From a virus, in IMG/VR virus record IMGVR_UViG_3300035703_000316, positions 1 to 31,224 of that record: a DNA stretch of 31,224 bases. One strand, written 5' to 3'. Made by a program: the position numbers and the translations under genes. Positions 13,919 through 21,614 of this stretch are shown one piece after another. The first letter of the stretch is position 1. Each line of letters opens with the position of its first letter. Under the pieces are notes generated by a model. That model was not told the origin of the DNA. It did not search any database and saw nothing but the letters and a program-made list of their open reading frames with translations.

Positions 13919-14347
13919 TTACACGGTTTCCTGATAAGCCATCATGTAATCGAAAATTGTTAAGTAGCGATGTTCCTGAGAGCCATCCGTCGGCCGCTCC
14001 TCCAACGTTTGAATCCCCCCGGTTATCATCACTGACTCTATCCACACTCCGCCCATTGCTCCGGTGTAACCCTGTAAATCACTGTTTCTGACCGCTTCTG
14101 CAATCAGATTTGCTCCTGCCCGCGTTGAGGCAAACGATGTAAACTCAATTCGACTCCGGGCAATGCCTGCAAGTCCGTTGATCAAATGGTCGTGCGTTGT
14201 GCTGATTACTGCATAGGTCAACGCACCGCCAGTTTTGATCGTGTATCCCTGCGGCAGCACGTCGGGGAAAATGCGAGTCGACACGAGTGCAGAAACTCCC
14301 GCATTCGCCGCAAGATATCCCCTGACTGCACTGCCCAAATCCGCCAT
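13919..14347 (-). CDS. Tail completion/terminator protein (DUF3168-like)
   Basis: A 142-residue protein starting MADLGSAVRGYLAANAGVSA. The pattern SALVSTRIFPDVLPQGYTIK, then ALTYAVISTTHDHLINGLAG and ARSRIEFTSFASTRAGANLI matches the DUF3168/gp17-like tail-completion family, which caps the tail tube and joins it to the head. It starts on a one-base overlap with the preceding gene's stop. Neighbours on both sides are connector and tube genes, as expected. Confidence 0.85.
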   Translation of the reverse strand: MADLGSAVRGYLAANAGVSALVSTRIFPDVLPQGYTIKTGGALTYAVISTTHDHLINGLAGIARSRIEFTSFASTRAGANLIAEAVRNSDLQGYTGAMGGVWIESVMITGGIQTLEERPTDGSQEHRYLTIFDYMMAYQETV

Positions 14348-14889
14348 TACTTTTCCATCCGATTCGCTGCTGCTTCAATTCCCGACTTCAATGCCGATGT
14401 GACGGCTGCTGATGCTGCCGCCTTTGTTTCGTCTGCGGTTCTCTTTACAAACTGATTGACCTTGCGAATTGTTCCGGCGTCTCGCCCCCACAATACTTTG
14501 CGTTTGTGATCTTTCGAAAAAAGATTTCCGTGTCCGCCGCCATGACTGTAGGACGGACCAACTAATGCGTAACGCCCAACCAATGTTCCAAACTTTACCC
14601 TCGGCCTGACGACCGAACGAATAGTAGTTTTGAGCCTGTTGGCACCACTCCACCGTCGTTTGGTTTTATCTGATTGCTTATCGCGTGAGCCGTCGCTGTC
14701 TGGCGTATTTGCAATCATCGCTGCTTCTACAGGAACAGCCCCTGCCTGCATTGCGTTTTCGATAACAGTTGTCTGCACCACGTACGACAGGTGTTCCAAC
14801 GCTTTCAAAACCTTATCGCCGTCAATTAGTTCCATTCCGACAGAAACGCCACTTTGCTGCCGGACTGGTCGTGTTCGAGGTCTTGCCAT
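14347..14889 (-). CDS. HK97 gp10-like head-tail/minor tail protein
   Basis: A 180-residue basic protein. The ATG at 14889 overlaps the preceding stop (TAATG). Residues about 20-110 (GMELIDGDKVLKALEHLSYV, then QAGAVPVEAAMIANTPDSDG) fit the HK97 gp10 family, which acts at the head-tail join. The C-terminal helix (TADETKAAASAAVTSALKSG) is typical. Position between head closure and tail completion agrees. Confidence 0.78.
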   Translation of the reverse strand: MARPRTRPVRQQSGVSVGMELIDGDKVLKALEHLSYVVQTTVIENAMQAGAVPVEAAMIANTPDSDGSRDKQSDKTKRRWSGANRLKTTIRSVVRPRVKFGTLVGRYALVGPSYSHGGGHGNLFSKDHKRKVLWGRDAGTIRKVNQFVKRTADETKAAASAAVTSALKSGIEAAANRMEK

Positions 14890-15236
14890 TACAGCACCAC
14901 CGATTTGCAATAAAGTTCGCGATATCTGTCCATTCCCTGCACGGGTTTAACGTACACAATCCAGTATCGCTGCCCGTTGATGTCGATTGCCATTTTAGGC
15001 GTGTAGCCGCTTCGATATCTGACTGTGAATATGGCACTGATTCCGGCCTCCACTTGTCGCCCTCGTGCCCCTTCTCCGCCGGTCGTCGGCTCAAATTTGG
15101 CTGGTTCATCTGACAACCAAGTGCTGAGCGTAACGACCGGCTGCCCGGCGTCGTCCTGTGTGGTCGTTTCGACGCTGACGGTAATGCGATGCCGCATTGT
15201 TCCGAGTCGGAATTTTCGTTCAGGGCGAAACGTCAT
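14889..15236 (-). CDS. Head closure / head-tail adaptor protein
   Basis: A 115-residue protein with LGTMRHRITVSVETTTQDDA near residue 12 and QVEAGISAIFTVRYRSGYTP near residue 65, ending INGQRYWIVYVKPVQGMDRY. This is the pattern of phage head-tail joining proteins (SPP1 gp16-like), which close the portal after packaging. It overlaps the stop of the connector gene by 4 bases (ATGA). Confidence 0.85.
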   Translation of the reverse strand: MTFRPERKFRLGTMRHRITVSVETTTQDDAGQPVVTLSTWLSDEPAKFEPTTGGEGARGRQVEAGISAIFTVRYRSGYTPKMAIDINGQRYWIVYVKPVQGMDRYRELYCKSVVL

Positions 15237-15865
15237 GGATAACTGGCCCTCATTTTCTTCGCCACGAGTGCTTCATAAGCCCGCCGTTCGCCCGATGCCG
15301 CAATCATATCCCGATCTTCAAATCGATTTGCCAAGCTCAGCTTGATCGCCATTCGATCGAGTTCCGGACACGCGCGGGAATCGCTGCCGTATCCTGCCGT
15401 GTATGTGATCTTGACGGCTTCGCTTCTTTCTTGCACATCTGGTTTAACGAACGTGTCAAGAAATCGAACCTCATCGCCGTCGAGGTAATAGTTTGACGAC
15501 GCAACTGTCTGTGTCGTTCCTGTTGTGTCAACGTAGGTCACAGAAGAAATCGCGATTGCTGGCCGCACTGACAAAACAATCGTTGACAGAAACTTTGGCA
15601 GCCGATGTTCCAGCGTCCTCGTAATCAATGCAATTGACGTATCGCGTTCCCATTCTTCACGAGCGGCCGCAATCATCGACGCCAGTTCCGTGTCGTGGCT
15701 ATCGTCGCTTGCCCCGATGCTGAGCTGTGCTTTGGCCTCTGCGATCGTCACTGGCTCGCTCGCTGGTGGCGTCACCACTCGAACCGTATGGCGGATTTCC
15801 TGATCCTTCTCCCGCGTCGCTCGGTCCGGGTAATAATCTTGCCACGTGGTTTCGTTGCAAAACAT
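15233..15865 (-). CDS. Head-tail connector, gp6-like
   Basis: A 210-residue protein whose domain starts RVVTPPASEPVTIAEAKAQL, then MIAAAREEWERDTSIALITR and ends with a helical RMAIKLSLANRFEDRDMIAA. This is the gp6/phiE125 gp8-type connector that forms a ring under the portal. I start at the ATG at 15865, with GGAGG eight bases upstream; the conserved domain begins about 35 residues in. The first 167 bases overlap, in another frame, the small gene at 15699-15950. Confidence 0.82.
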   Translation of the reverse strand: MFCNETTWQDYYPDRATREKDQEIRHTVRVVTPPASEPVTIAEAKAQLSIGASDDSHDTELASMIAAAREEWERDTSIALITRTLEHRLPKFLSTIVLSVRPAIAISSVTYVDTTGTTQTVASSNYYLDGDEVRFLDTFVKPDVQERSEAVKITYTAGYGSDSRACPELDRMAIKLSLANRFEDRDMIAASGERRAYEALVAKKMRASYP

Positions 15866-15950
15866 CAAAGACGCCTCCGCCAATCACTTCCAATTCAAAC
15901 CGAGACCCGACGCGATAACCGCGCCAGTCCTGAATTAATTCGACCTGCAT
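15699..15950 (-). CDS. Small head protein overlapping the connector gene, 83 residues
   Basis: Starts MQVELIQDWRGYRVGSRFEL and continues VFDVLQRNHVARLLP. The first 42 residues resemble the short phage proteins of the form LxDWRGYxxGxxxEL...VLxxxxVAR found beside head-tail connectors. The remaining 40 residues are low-complexity and Gly/Ser/Arg-rich and share their DNA with the connector's N-terminus. It overlaps the glycosyltransferase end by 16 bases. The N-terminal part looks real; the C-terminal part may be unconstrained. Confidence 0.62.
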   Translation of the reverse strand: MQVELIQDWRGYRVGSRFELEVIGGGVFDVLQRNHVARLLPGPSDAGEGSGNPPYGSSGDATSERASDDRRGQSTAQHRGKRR

Positions 15951-16594
15951 GAGTCAATCCATTCGTTCGGGTATGCGTGAACGGCTTCGTATGAAACAGG
16001 GTCGACCATGACGACCATTTCTTCCATGTGTCCGATTCGCGTTTGCGGATCGAGATAAACGGTGTTGCCTGCCGCTTCCCATTGCTTCCAAAACCAAATG
16101 TCATCATCGATGCGAAGGTCGCCCCATTCGCCGCTTTCGTCAGGCTTTGACCAAAACCACGGCTTCGGCACGTCTTTCAGTTTTCTCAAATCGATTGCCG
16201 TGAGCCCGAAGTGTGCTGTTGACACCTGCAACGGCTCGCCGCTGACTTCCGCTGTCGATTTCCCCTTGATGCTCGCCAGCATCGTTTTGTTGCCACGCCG
16301 GATCTGCATGGATGCCAGTGCGTCGATATGTGGATTCGCCTCCAACGTCTGTAACAGCCGCATGATGTCGCGATCTGTAAACAGTGAGTCACCGTCACAG
16401 ATCACCGCAATATCAACGCCTTTTTCAACCGCGTGCTGCAACATTCGTTGCATACACTGTCCGTAAAACACGCCCTGCGAATTCTGCAGCGGGATTTTGG
16501 CCGCCACAAAAGCCGCATCTATGTAGTCACGGCAAAAACAATTAACGTATCGCGGCGATGTCATCATTCCGCACACTTTGATTGATGTGGTCAC
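15935..16594 (-). CDS. GT-A-type glycosyltransferase-like protein
   Basis: A 219-residue protein with a nucleotide-sugar-binding D-x-D in DIAVICDGDSLFTDRDIM (residues 67-69) and a downstream acidic motif RIDDDIWFWKQWEAAGNTVY, then DPQTRIGHMEE, which fits a family-2-like GT-A fold with a metal-binding His. It lies between the decoration-like protein and the connectors, inside the head module, so it may modify virion or cell-surface glycans. The GTG start at 16594 has GGAG seven bases upstream. Donor and acceptor are unknown. Confidence 0.78.
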   Translation of the reverse strand: MTTSIKVCGMMTSPRYVNCFCRDYIDAAFVAAKIPLQNSQGVFYGQCMQRMLQHAVEKGVDIAVICDGDSLFTDRDIMRLLQTLEANPHIDALASMQIRRGNKTMLASIKGKSTAEVSGEPLQVSTAHFGLTAIDLRKLKDVPKPWFWSKPDESGEWGDLRIDDDIWFWKQWEAAGNTVYLDPQTRIGHMEEMVVMVDPVSYEAVHAYPNEWIDSCRSN

Positions 16595-16621
16595 TCGTTT
16601 GCTCCGGGTGTTTATGGGTGA

Positions 16622-17065
16622 TTAGCCAATAGCGACAAAGTCAGCCTGGCCGGTTGTGCCTGATGGCATGGTGTCCATTGTGAGTTCTGCAACTGCAGCA
16701 AGTGACACGACACTGTTAGTCGTGTGGGTTCCAGGTGTCGCAAACAAACGCACATAGCGTTTTCGCGTGCCGTCGTTGTTGATGTGAAACTTTGCGTCGC
16801 GGCCGGTGGCCGTTGACAGCGTCACAGACAACTGCATCGTACTGGTGCTGATGTCGGTAAAGTCGCTGGTGTTCGTCGTGTCAGATTCCTGAATCTTGAC
16901 GACGACTGGAGCCGCGTTCGTGTTAGCTGCGACTGACGTGGTCAGAATGATCGTCGCGTAATCAGCGTTTTTCAGGTCAACAATTTCGCCCGCGACGGTC
17001 GCCGTTGCCGCAGCCGTCTGTGCCGACAGTGCAATGACTGCCTGTGTTCTCTGATTTGGTTTCAT
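16622..17065 (-). CDS. Possible capsid decoration protein, 147 residues
   Basis: Ala/Thr/Val-rich beta protein starting MKPNQRTQAVIALSAQTAAA, with LKNADYATIILTTSVAANTN and VVKIQESDTTNTSDF. Direct position after the major capsid gene and its hairpins fits a head decoration or stabilising protein, but no family motif is recognised. Small proteins of this kind also occur as head fibres. The ATG at 17065 follows an AAGGTG site. Confidence 0.6.
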   Translation of the reverse strand: MKPNQRTQAVIALSAQTAAATATVAGEIVDLKNADYATIILTTSVAANTNAAPVVVKIQESDTTNTSDFTDISTSTMQLSVTLSTATGRDAKFHINNDGTRKRYVRLFATPGTHTTNSVVSLAAVAELTMDTMPSGTTGQADFVAIG

Positions 17066-17107
17066 GTGATCACCTTATAAAAATGTGTGCGATTTGTTTC
17101 GAGAAGA

Positions 17108-17149
17108 CCGGAACGCCAGCAAGCCAGCGTTCCGGCCGGGTCCACCCGG
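17108..17149 (-). terminator. Tandem hairpins after the capsid gene
   Basis: A perfect 9-bp inverted repeat CCGGAACGC/GCGTTCCGG (17108-17116, 17127-17135) and next to it CCGGG/CCCGG around four bases (17136-17149), between the capsid stop (17170) and the next gene (17065). On the minus strand they are followed by TCTTCTCG, only a weak T-run. They may partly terminate transcription or protect the 3' end of the abundant capsid mRNA. Confidence 0.6.
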
Positions 17150-17169
17150 AGCGACGAGTGGGTCAACTA

Positions 17170-18525
17170 TTAACCCATCTGAATCATCAGCAGCGGACCG
17201 GCAACGGAAGCCGTTCCGCGTTCATGGACGTTAATGTCGAATCGTTCCGTAACTCGCAACGCCAGAGCGTCCTGAGCGAAGTAAAGCGATTCGTCGGCCC
17301 GCAGAGTTACGCCGCGACGTGTGCCCATCGTTGCGGCCATTGCGAGATCACCAAAGTAAGCAATCTTTGTTCCGCTGGATGCGGTTGACGGAAGCGTCTG
17401 AATAAACCGCACCGGATAGCCGAGAAACTGAAGCACTGGTCCGTTGCCGAGATCCTGCACAGTGTTTCCACCAGCTGCCATTTGCAGGCGACCCATCGAC
17501 GCATGATAGGCAGCCTTGTGAACGTACCACGCTGGCTGAATGCCTGGAAACTCTGGCAATTTGCCAACCGCTTCCTGAAACGTGCCGATGAGCAGGTTCG
17601 ACAATGCAGTGACGCCAGTTGCCGTAACAACGGAACCCGCTGCCAATGCGTTCGCAACGCCCGTAATACCGCCGTAGGTGCTTGTGCCGTCGCCAAGAAA
17701 CCCGCAGGAGTCTTCGCGAACTGCCAAGGCATAGGCAAACTCACGAGCGTAGTAATCAGCAACCGCAATGATGGAATCCTCATTGAGTTCGCTGGAATAT
17801 TGCGTGAGAGCAGCCAGTTTTTTGGCTTCGAGTCGCACCTGATCCAGTGCCGTCGTTGACGCCGTGATCGTGTCATTCTGGCCCACGAAATACGTGGTGA
17901 ATCCAGACACACGGCGAGGTACGAGCGACACGTCAGAGGTCATCGGCCAGTTCATGGCATAACGCCGGAACATGCCAAATTCTTCCTTGAGGTCAATCAG
18001 GGCATTTTCCAGCACTTCAGGAACGAGATAGCCGCCCTTGCTATTGTCGTCGCTGCTGTGCTGCATCGACACTCCGTGATCTTTCAGCCACATTTTCGAC
18101 TTGTCATCGTTGCCGATGGCTGCCATCAAAAAGCGGCCTGTCAGATAAGCGTTGGCTTCAGCGTCCGGGCCTTTGAAGTGCTTGACAGTGCCGTGACGCT
18201 TGGCTGTCGCTGGCACCTTGACGCGAGGTGGTTCGGTAGTAGCCACTGCAATGCCGCCAGCCTGAGCACCAACATCAATCGCGCCAATCGAGCGAACTCG
18301 CGCGGCTGAGTTCTGCGACATGCGTGCCGCTCGCTTTTCGTCGGCATAAAGTTTCTGCAGAACGCCGGGCTTGTCGTCCGTGCCCTGAATACGGTCGATT
18401 TCTGCAGTTTCGTCTGCCGTCAAATCGCGGTTTTCGTCCTTTGCCAGAGCAACGATGGCGTCAACCTTGGCCAGTTCTTCGTCGATCTGCTCCCGAATTA
18501 CTTTCAGATTCCAAATCATTTTCAT
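17170..18525 (-). CDS. Major capsid protein, HK97 fold
   Basis: A 451-residue protein. Residues 1-75 form the helical delta (scaffold-like) domain (REQIDEELAKVDAIVALAKD); the prohead protease would remove it. The rest has HK97 features: LVPEVLENALIDLKEEFGMF near residue 165, VSLVPRRVSGFTTYFVGQND, then ADYYAREFAYALAVREDSCG and FLGDGTSTYGGITGVANALA, with a C-terminal FGDLAMAATMGTRRGVTLRA. AAGGA precedes the start. It sits after the ClpP-type protease and is bracketed by hairpins on both sides. Function is clear from family and context. Confidence 0.93.
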   Translation of the reverse strand: MKMIWNLKVIREQIDEELAKVDAIVALAKDENRDLTADETAEIDRIQGTDDKPGVLQKLYADEKRAARMSQNSAARVRSIGAIDVGAQAGGIAVATTEPPRVKVPATAKRHGTVKHFKGPDAEANAYLTGRFLMAAIGNDDKSKMWLKDHGVSMQHSSDDNSKGGYLVPEVLENALIDLKEEFGMFRRYAMNWPMTSDVSLVPRRVSGFTTYFVGQNDTITASTTALDQVRLEAKKLAALTQYSSELNEDSIIAVADYYAREFAYALAVREDSCGFLGDGTSTYGGITGVANALAAGSVVTATGVTALSNLLIGTFQEAVGKLPEFPGIQPAWYVHKAAYHASMGRLQMAAGGNTVQDLGNGPVLQFLGYPVRFIQTLPSTASSGTKIAYFGDLAMAATMGTRRGVTLRADESLYFAQDALALRVTERFDINVHERGTASVAGPLLMIQMG

Positions 18526-18715
18526 GGTTCCTTGAGTCGTTGTTATGCCGACTTAGGCCATGAAAAAAGCGGCGCAAAAAGTCGGCGAAGTGATTCGCTT
18601 TGACTTTTCCGGCCGCTAACGAGTTGCTCAGAAAAATTGTGTTCGGTGCGGGATGACTCCCCGCGTGAATGCATCTAAGCAGATGCCGTACTATTTGTCA
18701 ATTACTTTTCTTCGA
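18526..18715 (-). promoter_or_regulatory. Structured leader and possible promoter of the capsid gene
   Basis: A 190-base gap, much longer than others in this operon. It has a perfect TTGACA box (18696-18701) with a weak TAGATG or TTAGAT -10 at 17-18 bases, overlapping the perfect hairpin GCATCT-GCTT-AGATGC (18671-18686); then GCGGG/CCCGC (18648-18664); then a long hairpin with 7-bp AAAAGTC/GACTTTT and inner GCGAA/TTCGC arms (18577-18608) that ends in a T-run. No gene is visible. An extra promoter with an attenuator-like leader for the capsid is the inference. Confidence 0.5.
18577..18608 (-). terminator. Intrinsic-terminator-like hairpin before the capsid gene
   Basis: The 7-bp outer arms AAAAGTC/GACTTTT and inner 5-bp arms GCGAA/TTCGC form a stem whose minus-strand 3' side reads GACTTTTTGCG. 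It lies 52 bases before the capsid start codon, between a promoter-like box and the gene, so it could act as a partial terminator or attenuator rather than a transcript end. Confidence 0.5.
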
Positions 18716-19384
18716 CTAACGCCCAAACATCGCCTTGATCTGCTGCAATCGAATTTCACGCGATGCTAGTTTTGCAGGCGTTCGACTTCCTGCAAATGGC
18801 TGATTTAGCGTCTCACCTTCTGGCTTGCCGCCATACATCGCTTTTGCGAACGATGGTGCATCGACGATGATGTCACCGACTTCGGTAGCGAAGCCAGCCG
18901 CGACCGCTTCCTGTGCTGTGTACCACGTTTCCGCATCCAGAATCGCAACCATCTTCTTGCGGTCTTTTTTTGTCTTGTCCGTGTATGCGTCAATGATTGA
19001 ATCTCGGTATTTGTCGAGAACGTCCGCCGTCTTTCGCAACTCAGCGGCACTGCCAATTGCCATCGTCCAAGGATTGTGAACCATCATCATCGCATTTTTT
19101 GCCATAACGACACGTTCGCCCGCCATTGCGATGTAACTGGCTATGGAATACGCCGACGAATCGACAACTACGTCCACGCCGCCTTGATGCCGCTTCAGTG
19201 CGTTGTAAATTGCTCGCCCCTCGTCAACGCTTCCGCCGGGAGATGAAATGCGAAGCGTGACCTTGCGACCTGACATTTTGGCGAGGTCCGGCAACACAGT
19301 GGCGGCGTCAATCATTCCCCACATAGAGGAACCAATGGCGTCATACAGAAAGATTTCGCCGGTTTCTTGATCAGCTTGGTACAT
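18716..19384 (-). CDS. ClpP-like (S14/S49-type) prohead protease
   Basis: A 222-residue serine protease. The oxyanion and Gly-rich loop VTLRISSPGGSVDEGRAIYN (residues 42-61) is followed by the catalytic Ser80 in DSSAYSIASYIAMAGE, His103 in MMVHNPW, and Asp150 in AILDAETWYTAQEA. This matches ClpP-type phage maturation proteases that cleave the capsid scaffold domain. It lies between portal and capsid genes, with only the FkbM-like gene inserted. It overlaps that gene by 14 bases. Confidence 0.92.
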   Translation of the reverse strand: MYQADQETGEIFLYDAIGSSMWGMIDAATVLPDLAKMSGRKVTLRISSPGGSVDEGRAIYNALKRHQGGVDVVVDSSAYSIASYIAMAGERVVMAKNAMMMVHNPWTMAIGSAAELRKTADVLDKYRDSIIDAYTDKTKKDRKKMVAILDAETWYTAQEAVAAGFATEVGDIIVDAPSFAKAMYGGKPEGETLNQPFAGSRTPAKLASREIRLQQIKAMFGR

Positions 19385-20012
19385 GCTTCGCCACCTTTTC
19401 GACTAAGGAGTCATGAACAAAAATAGAATTGACTCGCGTCGTCCCGAGTCGCGTGTAATTGCACTTCGATGCCATTCGGCGCAATGTTTCAGAGTTATCC
19501 TGTATTGTAAAGCCGTCCATAAGCTTTTCGCCGCGCAGCCAACTAGGGACAGGCTCGTCGCTTATTGCTGTATCATTTGCATGCATTTTGTCGAAGTGCT
19601 CAACTATTAAAATGTAAGGAGTGCGGTCAGAAAGCACCTCGTCCATGATAACGCTATCGTCTCCATCCACGTCAATTACTACAACCAGCGGAAAGTTTTG
19701 TATCGCATGGCCGTTCATGCCAAAGCCTAAAAACATTCCGCGATTTTCTGCAAGCGGATAACGCTGCCTTAACATTGAAAGTGATGCTTCGTCCGCCTCA
19801 AACAAAACGCACGGCAGTCCGTATTGATAAAATGGATCTATTGTTAAAGGCAGCGTTTCGCCGTTTCCCGCCCCGATTTCGACGCACTGGCCCGGCTTGT
19901 TAATTACGTTTGCCAACGCAACCAAAATTCCCTGTTCACCGAACTGCCAGCCGCCTGCCTTTTCCGTGAGCCACTCAAACTCCGGCCGATCGGCCACAAA
20001 TCCTTCAGTCAT
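19371..20012 (-). CDS. FkbM-like SAM-dependent methyltransferase
   Basis: A 213-residue Rossmann protein: SAM motif PGQCVEIGAGNGETLPLTID (residues 40-59), acidic beta-2 end VLFEADEASLSMLRQRYPLA, and post-motif FPLVVVIDVDGDDSVIMDEV with YILIVEHFDKMHAND. This fits the FkbM-type O-methyltransferases that act on sugars and similar groups. It starts on an ATGA overlap with the portal stop and overlaps the protease start by 14 bases, so it is fully integrated into the operon. Its base composition looks more AT-rich than its neighbours, which suggests later acquisition. The substrate is unknown. Confidence 0.78.
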   Translation of the reverse strand: MTEGFVADRPEFEWLTEKAGGWQFGEQGILVALANVINKPGQCVEIGAGNGETLPLTIDPFYQYGLPCVLFEADEASLSMLRQRYPLAENRGMFLGFGMNGHAIQNFPLVVVIDVDGDDSVIMDEVLSDRTPYILIVEHFDKMHANDTAISDEPVPSWLRGEKLMDGFTIQDNSETLRRMASKCNYTRLGTTRVNSIFVHDSLVEKVAKHVPS

Positions 20013-21604
20013 ACTGTCGCTCCAAGTATGTAATCAGCCAAATCCTCAACACGTTCGCCCCACGATGCTGTAAGTTCTCCAACCGCGTCAGGCAGTGCCT
20101 TGGCTGCCGTCTTGCTCATTACCTCAATTAACGCATCCTGCGAAATTCTGCAATGCTCTGCAGCTGCATACGGCGTTCCTCCGAGTTGTTCACACACATC
20201 ACCCAGCGTGTGCTGCCATTTCGCGTAAAACTTTTCAACCGACTGGACCGGCGTTTTTGTTTTGACCGCTGCCGCGACTCGCTGTTGCTCAATCGCCAGC
20301 AGTGGACGCAAACGTGATATGACTGCCATCCGCTGAACGGCTTCCGTCTCTGGATCGTCCTCCGGTTCTGGATCTTCTGGAACGTCTTCAGGTTCCTCGG
20401 CCGGGGTGTCGACCGTAATCGCCGGATTTTTGTATTCGTCGCCACCGTCGTAGGGATTCATTTCAAGTTTTTCGCGTGCCTCGTTTGGGCTCATTACAGT
20501 TGCGGCGATCAGTTTTGTCAGGTACTCCGCCTGTTTTAGTGGGTCCATTCGCATCAGGGCATTGGTGTTGAACTTGAAGTAATGCGTTTCGCTGGTCAAC
20601 TGGCGTTCTGTCAACAGCGAACGATTGCACGCCGCCTCGATGTGTACCAGCCAGCGATTCAGGCAGTTCGTCAGGTATGCCAAGTGCTTTTCTGCGAGAC
20701 TGTTGTAGGACACGCTGGAGTCGTCGCCTAGAATCTCTTCCAAGCAAAACCACATTGCCGCCTCTTGCCGTTGAAACAGGCGTTGCTCGATCCACTGCGA
20801 ATCCTTGCCGCTCATCGACACCATGTTGGCTTTAATGCCCTCTCGAAGCATCGCAGTTTTGCCGGTATTCTCTGCTCCGTCGTGAGCTTCGCGAAACATG
20901 GACAAAAACTTCTTCGCTTCTTCCTCGTTGCGAAACATTCCGCCTGGAGCCTCGAGAATCAGAGACCCGCTAAATCCTTTCTTTGCCAAATTTCTGACCT
21001 GATCTTCGGCCGACAGCCCAGCATCGAGACTGTTGCTCATGACCGCAGAGGCATTCAGGCCGGCAAGCCCGTTAAAACTCAGCCCATGCACAAAAAACAC
21101 GTCCTCATCCGGAAACCATACCGTTTGACTGTCTGACGTGACGCCAAGTTTTTTTGCTAATGGCTCATGCTGGCAAAGAACGGTTCCGTGCCATCGCCTG
21201 CCCTCGTACCATTCCGAGCTGGACCTGTCCGGCAGCAGTGGCCAAAGAGCGACAGGCCGCCCTCCTTCACGTTCTACGACGCATCGCCAGTTCCCATACA
21301 GCAGCAGGCTTGGAGCACCAAACATTTTCCACTCTGGAGCCGTCTGGTAGTCGTTTGGCCGCGTGTGAACAATCTTGTGACCGGGATGCGATCGCTCAAT
21401 ACTGCTGCCGCGTTCGAGTCTGCGGTGACAGTTAATAGGCAGTTGCGAAAAGTGCCCGGCGATCTTGTTGACAGCATACCACACCGGGGCGTATTCGATC
21501 GCGCGACGTGGAGTCAGCTTAGCACTGCCAAATTCTGGCGAAGTGCCGAACAAAGCGCCCAAACCTGAGCCAATTCGTGTCAAAAACCGTCGAAACAGTT
21601 CCAT
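20009..21604 (-). CDS. Portal protein, HK97 family
   Basis: A 531-residue portal. Conserved parts: YAPVWYAVNKIAGHFSQLPI near residue 38, LLYGNWRCVVEREGGRPVAL near 102, LIDG-like VFFVHGLSFNGLAGLNASAV near 170, and RLFQRQEAAMWFCLEEILGD near 285. The C-terminal tail is very acidic (PAEEPEDVPEDPEPEDDPET). It forms the dodecameric ring through which DNA is packaged. It follows the large terminase by 10 bases and precedes protease and capsid, the normal order. Confidence 0.94.
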   Translation of the reverse strand: MELFRRFLTRIGSGLGALFGTSPEFGSAKLTPRRAIEYAPVWYAVNKIAGHFSQLPINCHRRLERGSSIERSHPGHKIVHTRPNDYQTAPEWKMFGAPSLLLYGNWRCVVEREGGRPVALWPLLPDRSSSEWYEGRRWHGTVLCQHEPLAKKLGVTSDSQTVWFPDEDVFFVHGLSFNGLAGLNASAVMSNSLDAGLSAEDQVRNLAKKGFSGSLILEAPGGMFRNEEEAKKFLSMFREAHDGAENTGKTAMLREGIKANMVSMSGKDSQWIEQRLFQRQEAAMWFCLEEILGDDSSVSYNSLAEKHLAYLTNCLNRWLVHIEAACNRSLLTERQLTSETHYFKFNTNALMRMDPLKQAEYLTKLIAATVMSPNEAREKLEMNPYDGGDEYKNPAITVDTPAEEPEDVPEDPEPEDDPETEAVQRMAVISRLRPLLAIEQQRVAAAVKTKTPVQSVEKFYAKWQHTLGDVCEQLGGTPYAAAEHCRISQDALIEVMSKTAAKALPDAVGELTASWGERVEDLADYILGATV

Positions 21605-21614
21605 ATTTCGGCCT

